Origin: Daphnia carinata
Lineage: Eukaryota; Arthropoda; Branchiopoda; Diplostraca; Daphniidae
DNA: 64,000 bases
Reading direction: 5' to 3'
Assembly (NCBI RefSeq): GCF_022539665.2
Contig: NC_081337.1
Span: 5,370,679-5,434,678, forward strand
Shown: positions 40,375 through 56,041 of the stretch, one piece after another
How positions within the stretch are numbered: the stretch's first letter is position 1
Layout: each line of letters starts with the position of its first letter
Translations under genes and position numbers: made by a program
Notes under the pieces: model-generated
The model's database searches: none
Seen by the model: the letters and a program-made list of their open reading frames with translations, nothing else
What the model was told of the DNA's origin: nothing

Positions 40375-43300
40375 ATGGAGATTAATGAGGCAAATTTGGC
40401 TGAATTGTTGGGTCATCTACAGAAGACTCTTTCACCTGATGGAGCTACAAGAAAGTCAGGTAATATCACATAATAGCATAGCTATGCACATGTAATATTA
40501 CTGAAAGGACTGTTCTTCAATAGCTGAGAAATGTCTTGAAAGTATTGAAGGCAAACAAAACTATCCCCTATTGCTTTTAAATTTGGTGGATAAGGATGGT
40601 GTTGACATGACACTGAGAGTAGCTGGAGCTGTCACATTCAAAAATTATGTAAAACGTAATTGGAAAGTTGAAGAAGATGCTGTAGATAAAATCCACCACT
40701 CTGATAGAGAGACTGTCAAACAGTTTATCATCAGTTTAATGCTCAAAGCCCCAGAATCGATCCAACGTCAGCTAAGCGATGCTGTTTCGATAATTGGTCG
40801 GGAAGATTTTCCAGCAAAGTGGCCTAATCTCATCCAAGAAATGGTCGAAAAGTTCGGGACAGGCGATTTTCACATCATCAACGGTGTCCTACACACAGCT
40901 CATTCAATCTTTAAACGTTATCGCTATGAATTCAAGTCGCAAGAATTGTGGACTGAGATTAAATTGGTCTTAGACAATTTTGCCAAGCCGTTGACGGACC
41001 TTTTTATTACAATGATGGGTCTGGCTGCTCAGCATGCAACTAACCCAGCAGCCGTCAAAGTCATCTACAACTCGTTGACCATCATCTGCAAGATTTTCTA
41101 TTCGTTGAATTTCCAAGACCTTCCTGAGCATTTCGAGGACCATATGAAAACGTGGATGGATAACTTCCTTGCTTTACTCACAGCCGATAATCCTTTACTG
41201 AAAAGCGACAGCGATGAAGAAGCTGGACTGGGTGAGCAATTAAAGTCACAAATCTGTGACAATATCAGTCTGTACGCCTCAAAGTACGATGAAGAATTTC
41301 GACCCTATTTACCCCAGTTTGTCACAGCTGTCTGGAACTTGCTAGTCACCACAGGAAAGGAGGTAATTATCCTTGCAATAAATACTTCAGTTACCTAAAA
41401 ATCTAATTCCATTTCGCTATCCAGGTCAAGTACGATTCACTCGTCAGCAATGCAATAGGTTTTTTGAGTTCGGTTGCTGAGAGACCGCATTACAAGGACC
41501 TATTTGCCGACCCCAACATTCTGAGTTCAATTTGCGAGAAAGTCATATTACCCAACATGGATTTCCGTCCATCTGATGAAGAACTTTTTGAAGATAACCC
41601 GGAAGAGTATATTCGCCGCGACATTGAAGGTTCTGATGTCGACACACGTCGACGGGCAGCTTGTGATCTAGTCAGAGCCCTTTCAAAATCCTTTGAGGCA
41701 CAAATGACGGCAATTTTTGGTCAATATGTTACCGCTATGCTGGAGTCTTACAGCCAGAACCCAGAAAAGAACTGGAGATCCAAGGATTCGGCTATTTACC
41801 TGATTATTGCACTGGCCTCTAAAGGTCAAACGGCGAAACATGGCACGACACAAACCAACCAGTTGGTGGATCTAGTGGATTTTTACCGTACACAAATCGT
41901 GCCCGAATTGCAGCAGCCGAATGTAGATCGACTTCTGGTGTTGAAAGCTGACGCCATAAAGTACTTGATGACTTTCCGTAACCATTTGCCCCGCGAGGCC
42001 ATCCTCGTCTCGCTGAAGCCGTTAGTGGACTTACTGCGATCACCAAGCCTCGTGGTTCATTCTTACGCAGCCAATGCCATCGATAAATTGCTAATTCTCA
42101 AAGGGCCAGATGGCTCGGCTCTGATAAAAGCTGCAGATTTATCTGGAATGGAGCAAGCATTGTTGGCAAATCTATTTTACGCCATGACTCTACCAGGATC
42201 GGAAGAGAACGAATACATTATGAAGGCCATCATGCGAACCTTTTCGTCTCTTCAAGAGGCCGTTTTACCTTATCTTGGCCAGACGTTAGTTGGCCTCAAT
42301 CATAAACTTATGTTGGTCTCCCGGAACCCATCGAAACCACATTTCAACCACTACCTGTTTGAAACTCTTTCGTTGTCGGTTCGCATCGGTTGCAAAGCTG
42401 ATAGATCTGCTGTGGCTTCCTTTGAAGAAGGATTCTTTCCGTCATTTCAAGAGATATTATTGCAGGACGTGCAAGAATTCGTCCCGTATGTTTTCCAAAT
42501 TTTATCCCTCATGCTAGAGTTGCGTGGTGGGCAATCCGAAGTGCCTGAATCTTACATGGCTCTGTTTCCTCATCTGCTGGTACCCGTTCTATGGGAACGA
42601 CCTGCCAATATTCACCCACTTGTACGTCTTCTTCAGGCATTTATCCAAATTGGGAGTCGCCAAGTGGTCGCATCGCAAAAGATGGAAGCGTTGTTGGGTA
42701 TCTTCCAAAAGCTGGTAGCCAGCAAATCCAATGATCATGAAGGTTTTTACTTGCTACAAAGCATGATAGAGTATTTACCCAAAGAGGCATTGTCGCCTTT
42801 CTTGAACAAATTGTTTGTTCTACTATTCCAGCGACTTTCATCTTCAAAAACCACCAAATACGTTAAATCAGTTCTTGTCTTCTTCTCCCTCTTTGCCATA
42901 CGTTATGGTACATCTGAGTTGATTGCCATCATCGACGCTGTTCAACCGAAGCTCTTTGCCATGGTACTCGAACGTCTCGTTGTACCCGAAGTGCAACGTG
43001 TTTCGGGCACTTTGGAACGAAAAATTTGCGCTGTTGGACTTACCCGTCTTCTTTGCGACACTCCAGAATGCTTTACTGGTATTATGATTATTTTTTTTTT
43101 GTTTATCACTAGATAGCGTTCGTCTGCTTATCTAATCGTTTTCACGTATCACTTTTAGGAACTTATAGTAGCTTTTGGGGCCACGTGCTGGGTTCACTCA
43201 TTGGGTTATTCGAACTACCCGAGGATGAGTCAGTGCCGGAAGATGAACATTTTGTTGAAATCGTGGACACACCTGGCTACCAATCAGCTTTTTCTCAATT

Positions 43301-43496
43301 GGTGTTTGTCGGTAAAAAGGAGCGTGATCCAGTCGCTGAAGTAGCCGATCCGCGTGCTTATTTCATTCAATCTTTGCATAGATTATCAACGCAGCATCCG
43401 GGAAGAATTGCACCCATGTTAAGTGTCGCTCTGCCACCGCAGGCACAAAATTATATTCAACAGTACCTTCAGGCAGCAAACTTGAGTCTGGCTTAA
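40375..43496 (+). CDS. CSE1L: Exportin-2 (importin-alpha re-exporter, CAS)
   Basis: Nuclear export receptor of the importin-beta family that returns importin-alpha to the cytoplasm with RanGTP. Exons 40375-40459, 40524-41362, 41425-43078 and 43159-43496 give 971 residues, the same length as human CSE1L. The N-terminal region has the Ran-binding importin-beta type repeat ([14 protein letters not shown]); the Cse1 core follows (AFCNA-type region not checked; [29 protein letters not shown]). The C-terminal part contains [13 protein letters not shown] and [13 protein letters not shown]. Long uninterrupted exons carry the HEAT repeats. AATAAA at 43551, 55 bases after the stop. Confidence 0.96.
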
Positions 43497-44235
43497 TATG
43501 TTGTCTTATCTCTCAATTGGTCTTCTGCTTTATCATTGTTTTTTATTCCCAATAAAAATGTCATCCACTGAGTGGTATTACTACTACATTTGAATGTAGT
43601 TTTGATTGGAAACATTTGTTTGAACAGCTAGGGATGAAGCAGTTGTTTGTCAAATCTTAATTGTTTTAAAGTAACTTGCACTAGTTACTTCAAATGAATT
43701 ATTTTCGTATATTAAAATACCACATTGCTGTAAAATCATTTCCAAAAAAACACTGGTAATACTTTTTAAAAAGAATGATTACATTAAATTATGTGTATAA
43801 ACAAGAAATTCTGCTATTACAGGTTGTCATTGTAGCTCCATGTCTATTTTGAGACAATATCTTCTTATCTGGGGATTTCATGCAAAATATCGACAGCTGT
43901 ATGCAGTTAAAACGTGAACGAGATTTAACAACGACGTAATGTTAGGTAAAATGTAAATTAACAAGAACAAAAGTTTGTTTTTGGCGCTCATTTTTGTACG
44001 GTGAAGTCGACACCTAGCGCAAGAGTACGATAGTTTGGATACACGTATACTCACAAGTCCAAGAGCCGACGCCACCTGCATTGCATTAATTCAATCCCAT
44101 TCCTCTATCGTCTGACGTTTTGATTAAAGTCTTCTTCTCGTCTGATCGGCCCCCTTTTCCATATTACTTCACACTTATTGCCCTGTAGTAGTGGATTGCT
44201 AAGAGAAAACCTTGTTTTAAAACTGAAACGTAGTC
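43497..44235. other. Gap between exportin-2 and ArfGAP genes
   Basis: 3' UTR with AATAAA at 43551, then A/T-rich sequence and the SMAP leader. No gene seen. Confidence 0.5.
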
Positions 44236-46108
<1,873 letters not shown>

Positions 46109-49100
46109 AGGGTTTCATTTTTCCTCAATCCAACACCAGCGAGGAAAGAGAAAAACAATTAACCAAAGGTCTCCACCCCCCAGGGTTTGTTTTCAATTTT
46201 CTTTTCTCTCTTTCGCGCTCTATTTCTTCAGAGTCCGCTAGGATTTTTCCACTCGTCGTTATAGCTGTCCATTTCATTTCCGATCGTGGTTGTCGTCGGC
46301 GTAGTAGTTTTTTTCTTTTCATCTTTCCTTTGTCTAACGCAAAACAAAAATATTCAAAATCTTTGGTTAGGTAAAATGGGAAGGGGGATTTTTTCTATTT
46401 AATTTTTTTTATTTCCCCGCACGTTCGCAGATATCCAGCAGAGGTCCCACATAAATATGTTGCGAAAAAAAATAAGGAAAACAAACCATAAAAAAGTTCA
46501 ATCAATCGATTTTTGCCCCTCCTCACATTCCTTCTTACTTTTGTCAAAGAAGAGAATGATGCTATCACACACGATATGTCGTGGCTCTTTTTTTTATACA
46601 TAACAGTGATACCTGATACGAATGGATGAACTCGTGCGATTTTCCCCTCCAACAAACAGAAAAAAAAAATTCTTTAAATTGTTGTTTTGTGGCCGTTTTG
46701 CTCTTGCCTACTATCTCTGTTACTATTTACTCCCGCCATTATTTCTTTTCATGTTTACGGCACGTTCAAAATTAGTTTTGGCTTTTCTTTTTCATTTTTT
46801 TTTTTTTTTTTAACTTCTTGTCTATCGATTAGTTTTCTCGAACTGAGATTGATTCGAATAATAAGAATGAAAACAGAACAATCATTCAAAAAGATATTTC
46901 GTTTGAACACGTTTTTAGGTTCGTACTAATAATATCCGGCAGACGACGGCATTCGATTTTCATTTTTTAAAATTATTTTCAGGGCACACGCGTGATTGTA
47001 TTTCTTAGCACTTTGTTTTCTTGTTTCGGTTTCAATTGCCGCCAGTTGTCTCGTCCGGTGTGTTGGTAGACGGCCAGACTTATTTATTTTCCGGCTGCTT
47101 CCGTTCCGATTCGTTTTCAGGTAACGCTTGCATTTCACAACGTCAGCACTTCTATCGAGTGTAAGATGTAACCATTGTTCCAAACTTGTCTACGCTACGT
47201 CTCTATTTTGTTTTTTGCGCGTAGGTTTGCATTCGCTGCTCCTCCACATGAAGTGGACTAGCAATCGGGCCGTTCTTTCTAAATGATGTGGCTCGTTAGT
47301 GTCAGGTTAGTGGTTTGAGAAGGAATAATGACCGTCAGAGGCGCTTTTTATTTTATTTGGTCCTGTTCCGGCTTTGATCGACCCAGCCTGTTAGGTTCGA
47401 ATCAATACGAAAAAGAGAACATCTACTTGCTATTGGGTTCGTTGCGTCAAAAATAGACTTAACTAACGTGGTTGTCACTAGTGACGGTGGGAAAAAGGAA
47501 GGTAAATATTGATATAGGTTGGAAGCGAGACCCACAGTCGTAACATTTCCAAGCTATTACTGTACCCGGACGTTTCAGATCTGTCGACCTTCACCCATTT
47601 ATGTCCTATATACGGATAGGTAGTAGCTTCTATGAGCCAGACGGCCCTATGCGTATGAAGGATGTACTAGACTTTTACGTGCCTTGCCCAATGTTTTTTT
47701 GTCACGTGGATGGGCAACAACTGCAGACGTGAGCCCTTGCCAAGTAGAAATGATTCGACTTGTCGCACGCCCATTCGTCCCTGATAATGCATTACCGATA
47801 TGCGGTATTTGATCCTCGTGTTTTCTTTGTTCGTTTTGCGTTCGTCTACGGTTTGAAAGTCAGGGTCATACGATTATCTACAGTGTGTAAGGGTCGCCTA
47901 AAGTTGGCTGATTACAGAAAAATAGTTATGTATGCGCGGTTAACCTTGTCCTACAAAAATTCTTTTTGATTCCGGCAATCCGATTTAATTATTTAAAGTT
48001 AATCCTAAACAGAGTTTAGATTGCGTTGGAATTTTGAAACGAGTTGTTCAGTATCAGGAGAGACTGGCACTGTTTGCCTATAAAATTGTTTGCTTTGGAG
48101 AAAAACTTTATTGGGTCAGCGACCGTATTCCTTTGATAATAGTTATCAAAAGAAGTTACTTTTGATGGGGTAAAGAACTCACAACTTCTATTGCTAGGGA
48201 AAAAACGACGGTGTGGCGCAACTAGGATCGTTACCCAACTCAAATGTATTTCATCAAGTCCCATTCCAATTCGATTATCTATGGTTGCTGGCAAACAAAG
48301 TTCTTAAACGTAAGCAGGCGAGATTAGAAAAGAAAAAAAAAAAAAAATTTTGGAACAATTTCTTAGCTTTTTATGGTAGGATTGAAGGGCGGTCGGTGAT
48401 CCGATAAACGGGACGTGGCCGAAAGTTGGCGGCCATTTTTTAATTGCGTCTATTATGCAATAAAATCGGCAAATTTTCCTTTTTTCTAATTCAAGTAGAA
48501 AATGGCCATGAGTCATACTTGGAATTTTTGGGCGTTTATTACATAAAAGTTATTGACATTTCAGCATATTGAATTAAATCTGAAAGAAGAAACGAGAAGG
48601 AAACTGTTTGAAAAAGGCGGTTGTTGCCTTGTTGTATGGAGCCCCAAGTTTCCTTTTGTATTCTCTCTTCGAGGTCGCCGTCACCTTGACTCGAATTTCA
48701 AAATGCAAGAAAAGACCAACGGAGCTGGAAGGATCACCGCCAAGTCTCGTGATCACGGGCTTTTCTGACTGACTTAACTGAATGATGTTTATCGATTCCG
48801 TATGGAAATCAAGGCCAGTCTGGTTGTCTCGAAAACATCTACCCGTAGACAAAAAAAAGGGTACGCCAACAACTTCAAAGCGGAATCAATCGATGGATTG
48901 TGTGTCAACTAGAAAATAGAAACCAGAAAAAGCAACCCTGACCGGAGAAAACCGGAATTGTATTTCCCCCGGAATAGAAACAAAGAAAATTCCATTGAGA
49001 GCAGACGAGTGAGAAACGGATGAAATTTGGGCCGTCGGACCCGGAGGAGACTCAAATCTCTCTCAAAAAGGAAAAGAAAAAGAAAGCTTACGGTCGGCGG

Positions 49101-50600
49101 CCTTTTTTTTTCCCCTCTTGAAATATTGGACCGAAGATTTTGAATGAATCAATCCTAAAGATAGCAGAGTGCTATTATTCAAAGGTTAATTCCAGTTAAA
49201 ATCAAGAACAAAGTTCCAGGTAGAGGAATACGTTTTAGGCGGACATTTGTACGTTCATCTCTCTCCCCCTCTGTTCATTTTCTTTCAAGGGACAGGGGTT
49301 TAGTAAAAACGATGGTAGTCTCCGGGATGGATGGATTCCGGAGGGTGTTGCTTTAAAAGGGGAGATGAAGAAAAATGACAGTCAAAGTAAGACAAAATGG
49401 AGGGTGAAAAAAGAATTGTAGTAGGGGAGCGATTTGACCTTTGGACTAAAAAAAGAAGCCGAAGAGAGGCACAGAGATGCCGGAGGGATGGATGGCCGTC
49501 TAGATTTCTTCCCTTCTTTTTCTACACCAATCAGCTGGTACTGAAGAAGTTGCTGCCTCTTGTTTTGGTTTCTCCTCTTGTGTGTTGTTGTTGTTGGAGG
49601 TGGTTTTACCCGAGTATACTCAGCTGGAACAAAATATCCGAGCCGACCCAGTACAAACCAGTTCCAACCAAATCGAACCCGACTTGACTGGTCAAACTGA
49701 ACACCCCCAGCCGACTACCCAACGAGCCTGAAATTCGAATACTTTTTTATGCTTTATGTAACTTGAATCAAAACGTAAATGACTGTTGCCCTCCCCCGAT
49801 GATATTAAGTTGGTTTCCTTCTATGGCGGATTTTGAACGCTCCGTGCTACCTTTTCACCCAATAAGAGGATCACGTGACGCATTCAAGGTGCGTGCGCAC
49901 CGGTCCGCAATTCGATTCGATAATGCCGCAATATTGATACATTCCATTGAAAGGTTCTCTGACGGGTACATTTCTTTTTTGTTTAATAAAAAAAAATGAA
50001 AAGCCAAGAAAAATGTGAGACATTGTTGTCAGCAATAATCAGTTTGCGTCATTTCCGCTTCGTTGGTCTCAATGTCCTGGGTAATCAAAAGGCGTCTGCT
50101 ACCATGTTCTGAAATTTGCTCTGCGTCCTTCTGATTATATGTCGACATTTCGGATTTCGTCATCGACTGAAATTGTTTCCTACTGCAGACGCACAACAAC
50201 GTTGGAAAATTACACAGCCGAGATAATTGCCTGAACGAAATGACCCTCGGTTTTCCCCTTAATCAACTAAATAATAACAGCCTACAGCCACAGCTAGTGC
50301 ACTTGAAGAAACTAATCAATCGTTTCAACGCCATTGCCATTCCAAACTTTCATTTCCGTCTTTAATTTATGATTTAATTCTTTATTTGTGTAGTCTATTT
50401 TAATTCTAGTTAACAGTTTAAAATGGAAAACAGTTTGTTTTAAAACTGTCGCGTCGTACATTGTTGTCATGCGAGTCACACGTGCATTAGAATTCACCGC
50501 CAGATGTCACGTCATTGTATAAGAGAAGGTGGTGAAATAGAAACCACCTTTGCCGCCTCCCTGTCCCACCCACGACTCGCTGCCCCAAACAGAAGGAAGG
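46109..50600. other. Long gene-poor stretch
   Basis: About 4.5 kb without a supported gene. It begins with the SMAP 3' UTR (T-rich, poly-T near 46797-46811) and contains A tracts (48340, 49985), purine-rich stretches near 49060 and 49390-49500, and C-rich sequence near 49660-49720. ORFs of 60-135 codons occur but are stop-interrupted on extension and lack motifs or splice partners. Distal regulatory sequence for ornithine decarboxylase is possible. Confidence 0.5.
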
Positions 50601-50607
50601 GGTCAAG

Positions 50608-50651
50608 ATATAAAAAGGCAAGTGGGCGCGCGCTTGCGCTCAACAGTCAGT
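50608..50651 (+). promoter_or_regulatory. Core promoter of ornithine decarboxylase gene
   Basis: ATATAAAAAGG at 50608 and an initiator TCAGT with its A at 50649, about 40 bases downstream, in a GC-rich context (GGGCGCGCGC between them). Assignment to ODC follows from strand, spacing and the leader structure. Confidence 0.6.
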
Positions 50652-52100
50652 CTTTGGTTGGATTTTGGTTGCTACGCATTGTCGCGCGCAAGTCTCTCCT
50701 TTGCCAAAAAACTCACTTCAGTGTTTCTTTTAGTCGGCCATTGGTAACAGCGTCAGTACGATCCCACCAAAGTTTTCTCCGTCGCCAACCCGTCGAAACG
50801 TCTCCAAACTGGGGGTTAATTCTCCTCTTGAGATTTTGTCCAATTCAACGTTTTGAGAATTCCGCCGCAAAGAGTTAAGCCCAACGGGTGCGCACCTAAC
50901 AAGGTAAATAACTTGAAAAACAGTTTAACGTTAATCATTTTGTATGTAGTTTTAAGTTGTATCGTTGATGTTGCTCTCCAAAAATGTTTGCTTCATTTTG
51001 TTTGAGAATCTGCTATAGCCATGTTAGAAGTGGGCGTCAAGTCAATCCGCCATAGCAAAGTCAGTATGGCGGGCCCAAGTAACCAAACTGGCTCAAACTG
51101 GCTCGAACCAGTCAATGTGCCTGTATCTTTTTTTCAGGCAGGTCGAGAAAACAATATTTGCTTGGTTTTGCATTGTTGGCTCTCAGACGAAATAAAAAAA
51201 AGCCATTCTGAAATATGATATCGAAATTTTTTACTTGCTTTTAATCTCGTGAGTCAAACTGCTTTCGTTACCAACTAAGCTGATCGCATGTGAACGTGGG
51301 TTTCGAAACGAAGCTTCTCACATTGAACGTTGAACTTTGAAACCATGCCAAGTCGTTTTCTTTTATCTCCCTCGTCTCCCAGTGGTTTTTTTTTATTTTT
51401 CACATGCCAACTGTTTGTCTGTAAAAAGACAAGTCCAGATTTAGATGGGAGCTACTAGAACAGTTATACCCGGCCAAAGTTCTATTAGTTTTTCTTTTGC
51501 CCACCACCATAACATAATCTGTTAAATGAGCAGACGAAATGGCGATTGATGTGCAGACGAACATTTCCCCCTTGCACAGCGCTATTGAATTTGCATGTCT
51601 GTCATTATCAAATTGAGAACGCACCGATAACTAAAACTTGCATTTATTTTTGTTTTCAAATCTAGGGTTGCAACTCGGGGCGTGTTAGGGTCTCATATCA
51701 TTGGACCCGAACCAACTGGAGAGAAGAATTGAATCGGGAACCTCCGTGGCCCGGTCCGGACACTTCAGAAACCTGATATCCACCTTAGGGCACTAACTGA
51801 TTATAGTTGCCCAATTCTCAAGACTACAGTACGCATTTCTTTTTCATTTAAGATACGGTTTATTTCTTTATTAACGATAATAATTGTGTTGCTGCAGATT
51901 GCACGGAAACGGCATATCCTGAAAAGATTTTCGTTCGGAACAGTCGATTCGATCTCGGCCTCTTTGGTTTTTTAATATAATCTTATTTAAACAAGAGCAG
52001 AGGAAATTAGTCGAGTTTCTCTCTGCCCAATCGTCCATTCAACAACATCTCGTTCATCACAAATATTCAACAAAGAAAACTTGCAACAGAAAAAGAAAAA
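50649..52100 (+). other. Predicted split 5' UTR of ODC
   Basis: Leader exon 50649-50903 ends CTAACAAG before GTAAAT; a second leader exon starts after GCTGCAG at 51898 and runs to the ATG at 52101. The joined leader of about 458 bases contains no ATG at all, which is unlikely by chance and supports the model. The intron (about 1 kb) holds no recognised gene. Confidence 0.55.
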
Positions 52101-54356
52101 ATGAAACCCGAAATGTTGTCAATGGTCGACGCATCGGCCGACCAAGCCGATGCCATTCCCAAGATTCACGTCTTGGAGCCCGGTAAAGAGAACTGGGATG
52201 TTATCCGTGACGTCGCCCACTCTGGCGTCCAAGAGGAAGCTTTCTATGTCATGGACATTGGCGATATCATCCGCAAGCACAAAGAGTGGAAGCTGAAAAT
52301 GCCTCGCGTCGCTCCTTTCTACGGTAATTGAATTACTCTAATGGTTATTTCTTAAATACTAAAACTCTTCTACACTTTAACAGCGGTCAAATGCAACGAT
52401 AACCGGACCGTCCTGGAGACTCTATCATCGCTGGGAGCTTCATTTGACTGCGCCTCCAAGGTAGTAACGTGTTGCTTTGTCTGGTTGACTTGCGTCGAAA
52501 ACAAAAACGAGATCCGCCCTCCCACAAAGTAGAGCCCCGAGTTAAGAATATAGTACAATAGGTGACCTGATCTGGTCTTACCGGAGCGCCGGATTCTGAC
52601 GTAACACCATCCTCTTGCTGGGGATAGATTGGAGGTTAGGGGGACCAACACCTCTCCTCAAATGACCGGGGATGGTTCTCGCTGATGAGGGCATTACTGA
52701 CTGGGCCAAATTGGAGGTCCTGATGACGACGATCAACGACGACAGTCGCCAAGACTTGCTGGAAAAAAACAGTAATGCCCCTTCCTCCCCCAATCGATCC
52801 ACACCGCCCGCGTGTTCCAACTGCGTTGCTAAACTTGCGGGTCCCGGTATCCATTTGCCGTTTGTTCTGTCTACCACCACCTGTGTGATTGTTGCGGTTG
52901 TAACACACTCGAAAACTTCTTCACAGTCGTTATGTCAAGTAGTTCGAGGTAAGACGTCGTGCTCCCGTCATCCATCGACGTTCTTTTCAAAACAAAAAAA
53001 AAAATGAAACACAAGCATTGAAACAATTCCTTTGTATTCATTTAATAATTGGGGTTTGCTAATGAATCTTCTTTATTTTTATTCTGTATGTAGAGCGAGA
53101 TTGCCAAGGTGCTGGAATTGGGTGTGGAGACGGACCGCATCATTTTCGCCAACCCGGCCAAGCAAGTGTCGCATATTCGCTATGCGGCTTCGGTCGATGT
53201 TCGAGCCATGACGTTCGACAATGAGAGCGAGCTCTACAAGGTCAAAGAACACCACCCAACGGCCAAGATGGTTCTCCGCATCCGTTGCGACGCCAAGCGT
53301 GTCCAATGTCCGCTCGGCATCAAATTCGGCGCCTTCCCCAAGGATGCGCCCCGTCTCATCGCTCTAGCGGCTAAACTGGGCGTCGATTTGGTCGGCATCA
53401 GTTTCCACGTTGGATCTGGTTGCGACGAACCCGAAGTCTTTGAGCGTTGCATTGTCATCGGCCGGCAGCTGTTCGATCTGGCTGCCCGTGAATACGGTAT
53501 CAACATGTCCGTACTGGATTTGGGCGGTGGCTATCCGGGCAATCGCGGCTCTTCCATCAACGCTATTGCGGCCATCGTCAACTCGGCGCTAGAGCGTCAT
53601 TTCCCCGAGGGATGCGGCGTTGACATCATCGCCGAACCAGGCCGTTACTACGTTGCGTCGGCCTTCACTTTGGCCACCCGCATCCACGGCCGTCGTCAAC
53701 TGACCACCGACGACGAAGAATCTGATGGGCCCCAAACACCGGCCAACACGTCGTATTTCTACTACATCAACGACGGTGTCTACGGCAGTTTCAACTGCAT
53801 GCTTTATGATCACGCAGTGGTGACTCCACTGCTGCTGGAACCCCGTCCGGGTCCTGATTTTAGCTGCTCCATCTGGGGCCCGACTTGCGACGGACTTGAT
53901 CGCATCGCCGCCAACGCCCAGTTGCCGTTGATGGACGTCGGCGACTGGCTGATTTTTGAGGACATGGGGGCGTACACTTTGGCTGCGGCCGGTTGCTTCA
54001 ATGGCTTCCCCGTGCCAAAGGTTTACCCCGTGGTTCAGCCGCACACATGGCTCTACCTGAAGGATCGGGCTCCTTACACCGAGTCTCACTTTGTTATGGG
54101 CTCTCCATCGCCCGTCCCGGCTGCGGACCTTTTGCCCAAGATCTCTTGCGCTATGGAGATGTACGCCAGCGGCAACAACAACAACGGCGGCACCCATCTC
54201 CTTATGCCTTCGTCGGTCTGCTCTTCTTCGATCGACACGGAGGATCCATCGACTTCGGACGCCGTCTCTACTTCATCCGACGGTGACGTTTCCGACGCAT
54301 ACGGGGATTCTGCTGATTTCTTGGCCGATTTGCTTGACGTCACCTCGGTGATGTAA
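52101..54356 (+). CDS. Odc1: Ornithine decarboxylase
   Basis: PLP-dependent enzyme, ornithine to putrescine, the first step of polyamine synthesis; cytosolic homodimer. Coding exons 52101-52323, 52384-52460 and 53094-54356 give 520 residues. The PLP-binding Lys is Lys77 in PFYAVKCND, formed across a splice joint. HVGSGC, LDLGGGYPG and AEPGRYYV mark the barrel, YYINDGVYGSFNC the sheet domain, and the catalytic Cys is Cys365 in WGPTCDGLDRI. Presence of both argues for true ODC rather than antizyme inhibitor. A C-terminal extension of about 50 residues is rich in Ser, Asp, Thr and Glu (SIDTEDPSTSDAVSTSSDGD), a PEST-like tail expected to speed turnover. The last exon has a much higher GC at third positions than neighbouring genes, suggesting high expression. 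Confidence 0.94.
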
Positions 54357-56040
54357 TAATCACGCGTGAGAAAACATAAAACAGAAGCAAGAATCAGAAG
54401 AGAAACTGACCAAATCTTGTATTTTTTTTTCTTTTTGGCTTACATTTTCGTTTAATTTCAAGTCCTTCCTGACCCACCAAATCCGCTTTTCTTTTGTTTT
54501 TTGAAGGCGATCCAGTCATCGCTCGCATTTCACCGTCTAAAAAAATTTTCTCCTTAAATACCAAAAGCGTCAGTTAGTCCAGAACTCTTTTTTTTTTAAT
54601 TTAATTTTTTTTTTTACTTAAAAAAAAAAACACAAAGAACTTCTTTTCCTAAATTTTATGGGTTTTTCCTGAGTGTCGTGTTTGTTATGTCTTGTTTGGA
54701 AACCCCCTCTCACGCGCGCCTTCTTTTCTTCTAATTTTCTGAAATGAAATGCCGGACCAAATACTAAAAGACGTTACAACAGAAAATTTCAAAGCCAAGA
54801 ATAACCGTTTACAAAGGAAGAGTTCGTAGAGAAATGGACCAACTAAGCAAGATAAATAAAGGTCGAAATCGTTTTGTTCAGACATTCCTCCACACTACCA
54901 AAAGTATCAAACGACTGGGCAAAAAGATTTCGACTCGCCAATTTCCCCTTTGAAAAAGTAAGAAAAAAAGACAAAAAATAAAAACAATTCAATTCTTCCT
55001 AAACATCAATCGAACATTTCTCTCATTCAACTCAAAATTCGTATTTTTCAACTGAAGAGAAGATGCGCATTACTGTAGGGGGTGTAAGTGTATTATTTGT
55101 TTTGCTTTCTAAAATTATCTTATCGTCTATTTTAGATGTTCCACAATGGTTTGATTACCCGTAACATATAGCGATTGGGATTATTCTTGCTTTCAAAATT
55201 TTAAGTTTTATGATAATTATTAATATAAAATCCTAGTTATTTTCCTTCAACAAAAGAAGAACGTCTCTTTCTTCTGAAGAAATAGTATTTGCTGTCTCTT
55301 CATCTTCCTTTTGCATTGGATCTGTTTCGGACTCAGCCATTCAGTTTTCTATTGACCGAAGCGAGCATCTTCAATACAAAGTGTAAGAACAGCAAAGAAG
55401 GAAACAAGCAAGTTTTTTTTGTTTTTAATGTCGGATCTTTCCCCAACCATTCTGAATTGTGTTAGATTTTTCTTTGATTATGCGCCCACCCCCTCCCACC
55501 GTCAGTGTCAGCTATCGATGTAGTGGAGGCAATAACAAGAAACGTATACCAATACAGTCTGTGTCTATGGCGCAAATGGAATTATGTTTTTCAAGGAAGG
55601 AAAAGACATTTTTCAATAATAAACGTGGAAAATGTTGGACAGGAGCGTGACTTTAATCGATCGTCACGTGAACAATTGCAAATGTTCTTACATCACGTGG
55701 ATGGGTTTTACTCTTGGAAGGCTTAAACATACGTTGATTTCGATCAATGTGACTTAGGAAAGCCTGCGTGCCGTCAGTGTCACGTTGTTGTACCAGTCGC
55801 TGACGCTAGCTATTCCATGCTCTATCCATCCATCAAGGGCCTCTTCATTCTCAAACGGCTATTCAATGGCTTCCTCCTATACGGAACGCCGTTTGCCCGA
55901 CTTTTTTAAAGACAACTCTTGTTCAATGGCTGACCGTTCATTACGCAGATAAATAGATAATTAGTGTTGACATCTAGCGGCCAACATTAACAATCGAAGG
56001 TAGGATTTGAATAAGCCACTAGGACTAGTTTTACTTAAAT
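54357..56040. other. 3' UTR of ODC and gene-free stretch
   Basis: A/T-rich with T runs near 54424 and 54588-54616 and A runs near 54620; AATAAA at 54855 and 54977. No gene seen to the start of the repeat region. Confidence 0.5.
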
Positions 56041-56041
56041 A

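Noticed and set aside
46125-49999. Several ORFs of 60-150 codons between SMAP and ODC
   Set aside because: Low-complexity (Phe/Lys-rich from T and A runs), no splice partners, no motifs.
52672-53007. 112-codon ORF inside the second coding intron of ODC
   Set aside because: Low-complexity Ser/Thr composition, no motif, and intron boundaries are fixed by ODC conservation on both sides.
53234-54343. Long antisense ORFs over ODC exon three
   Set aside because: High GC at third positions makes antisense frames open; they have no homology.
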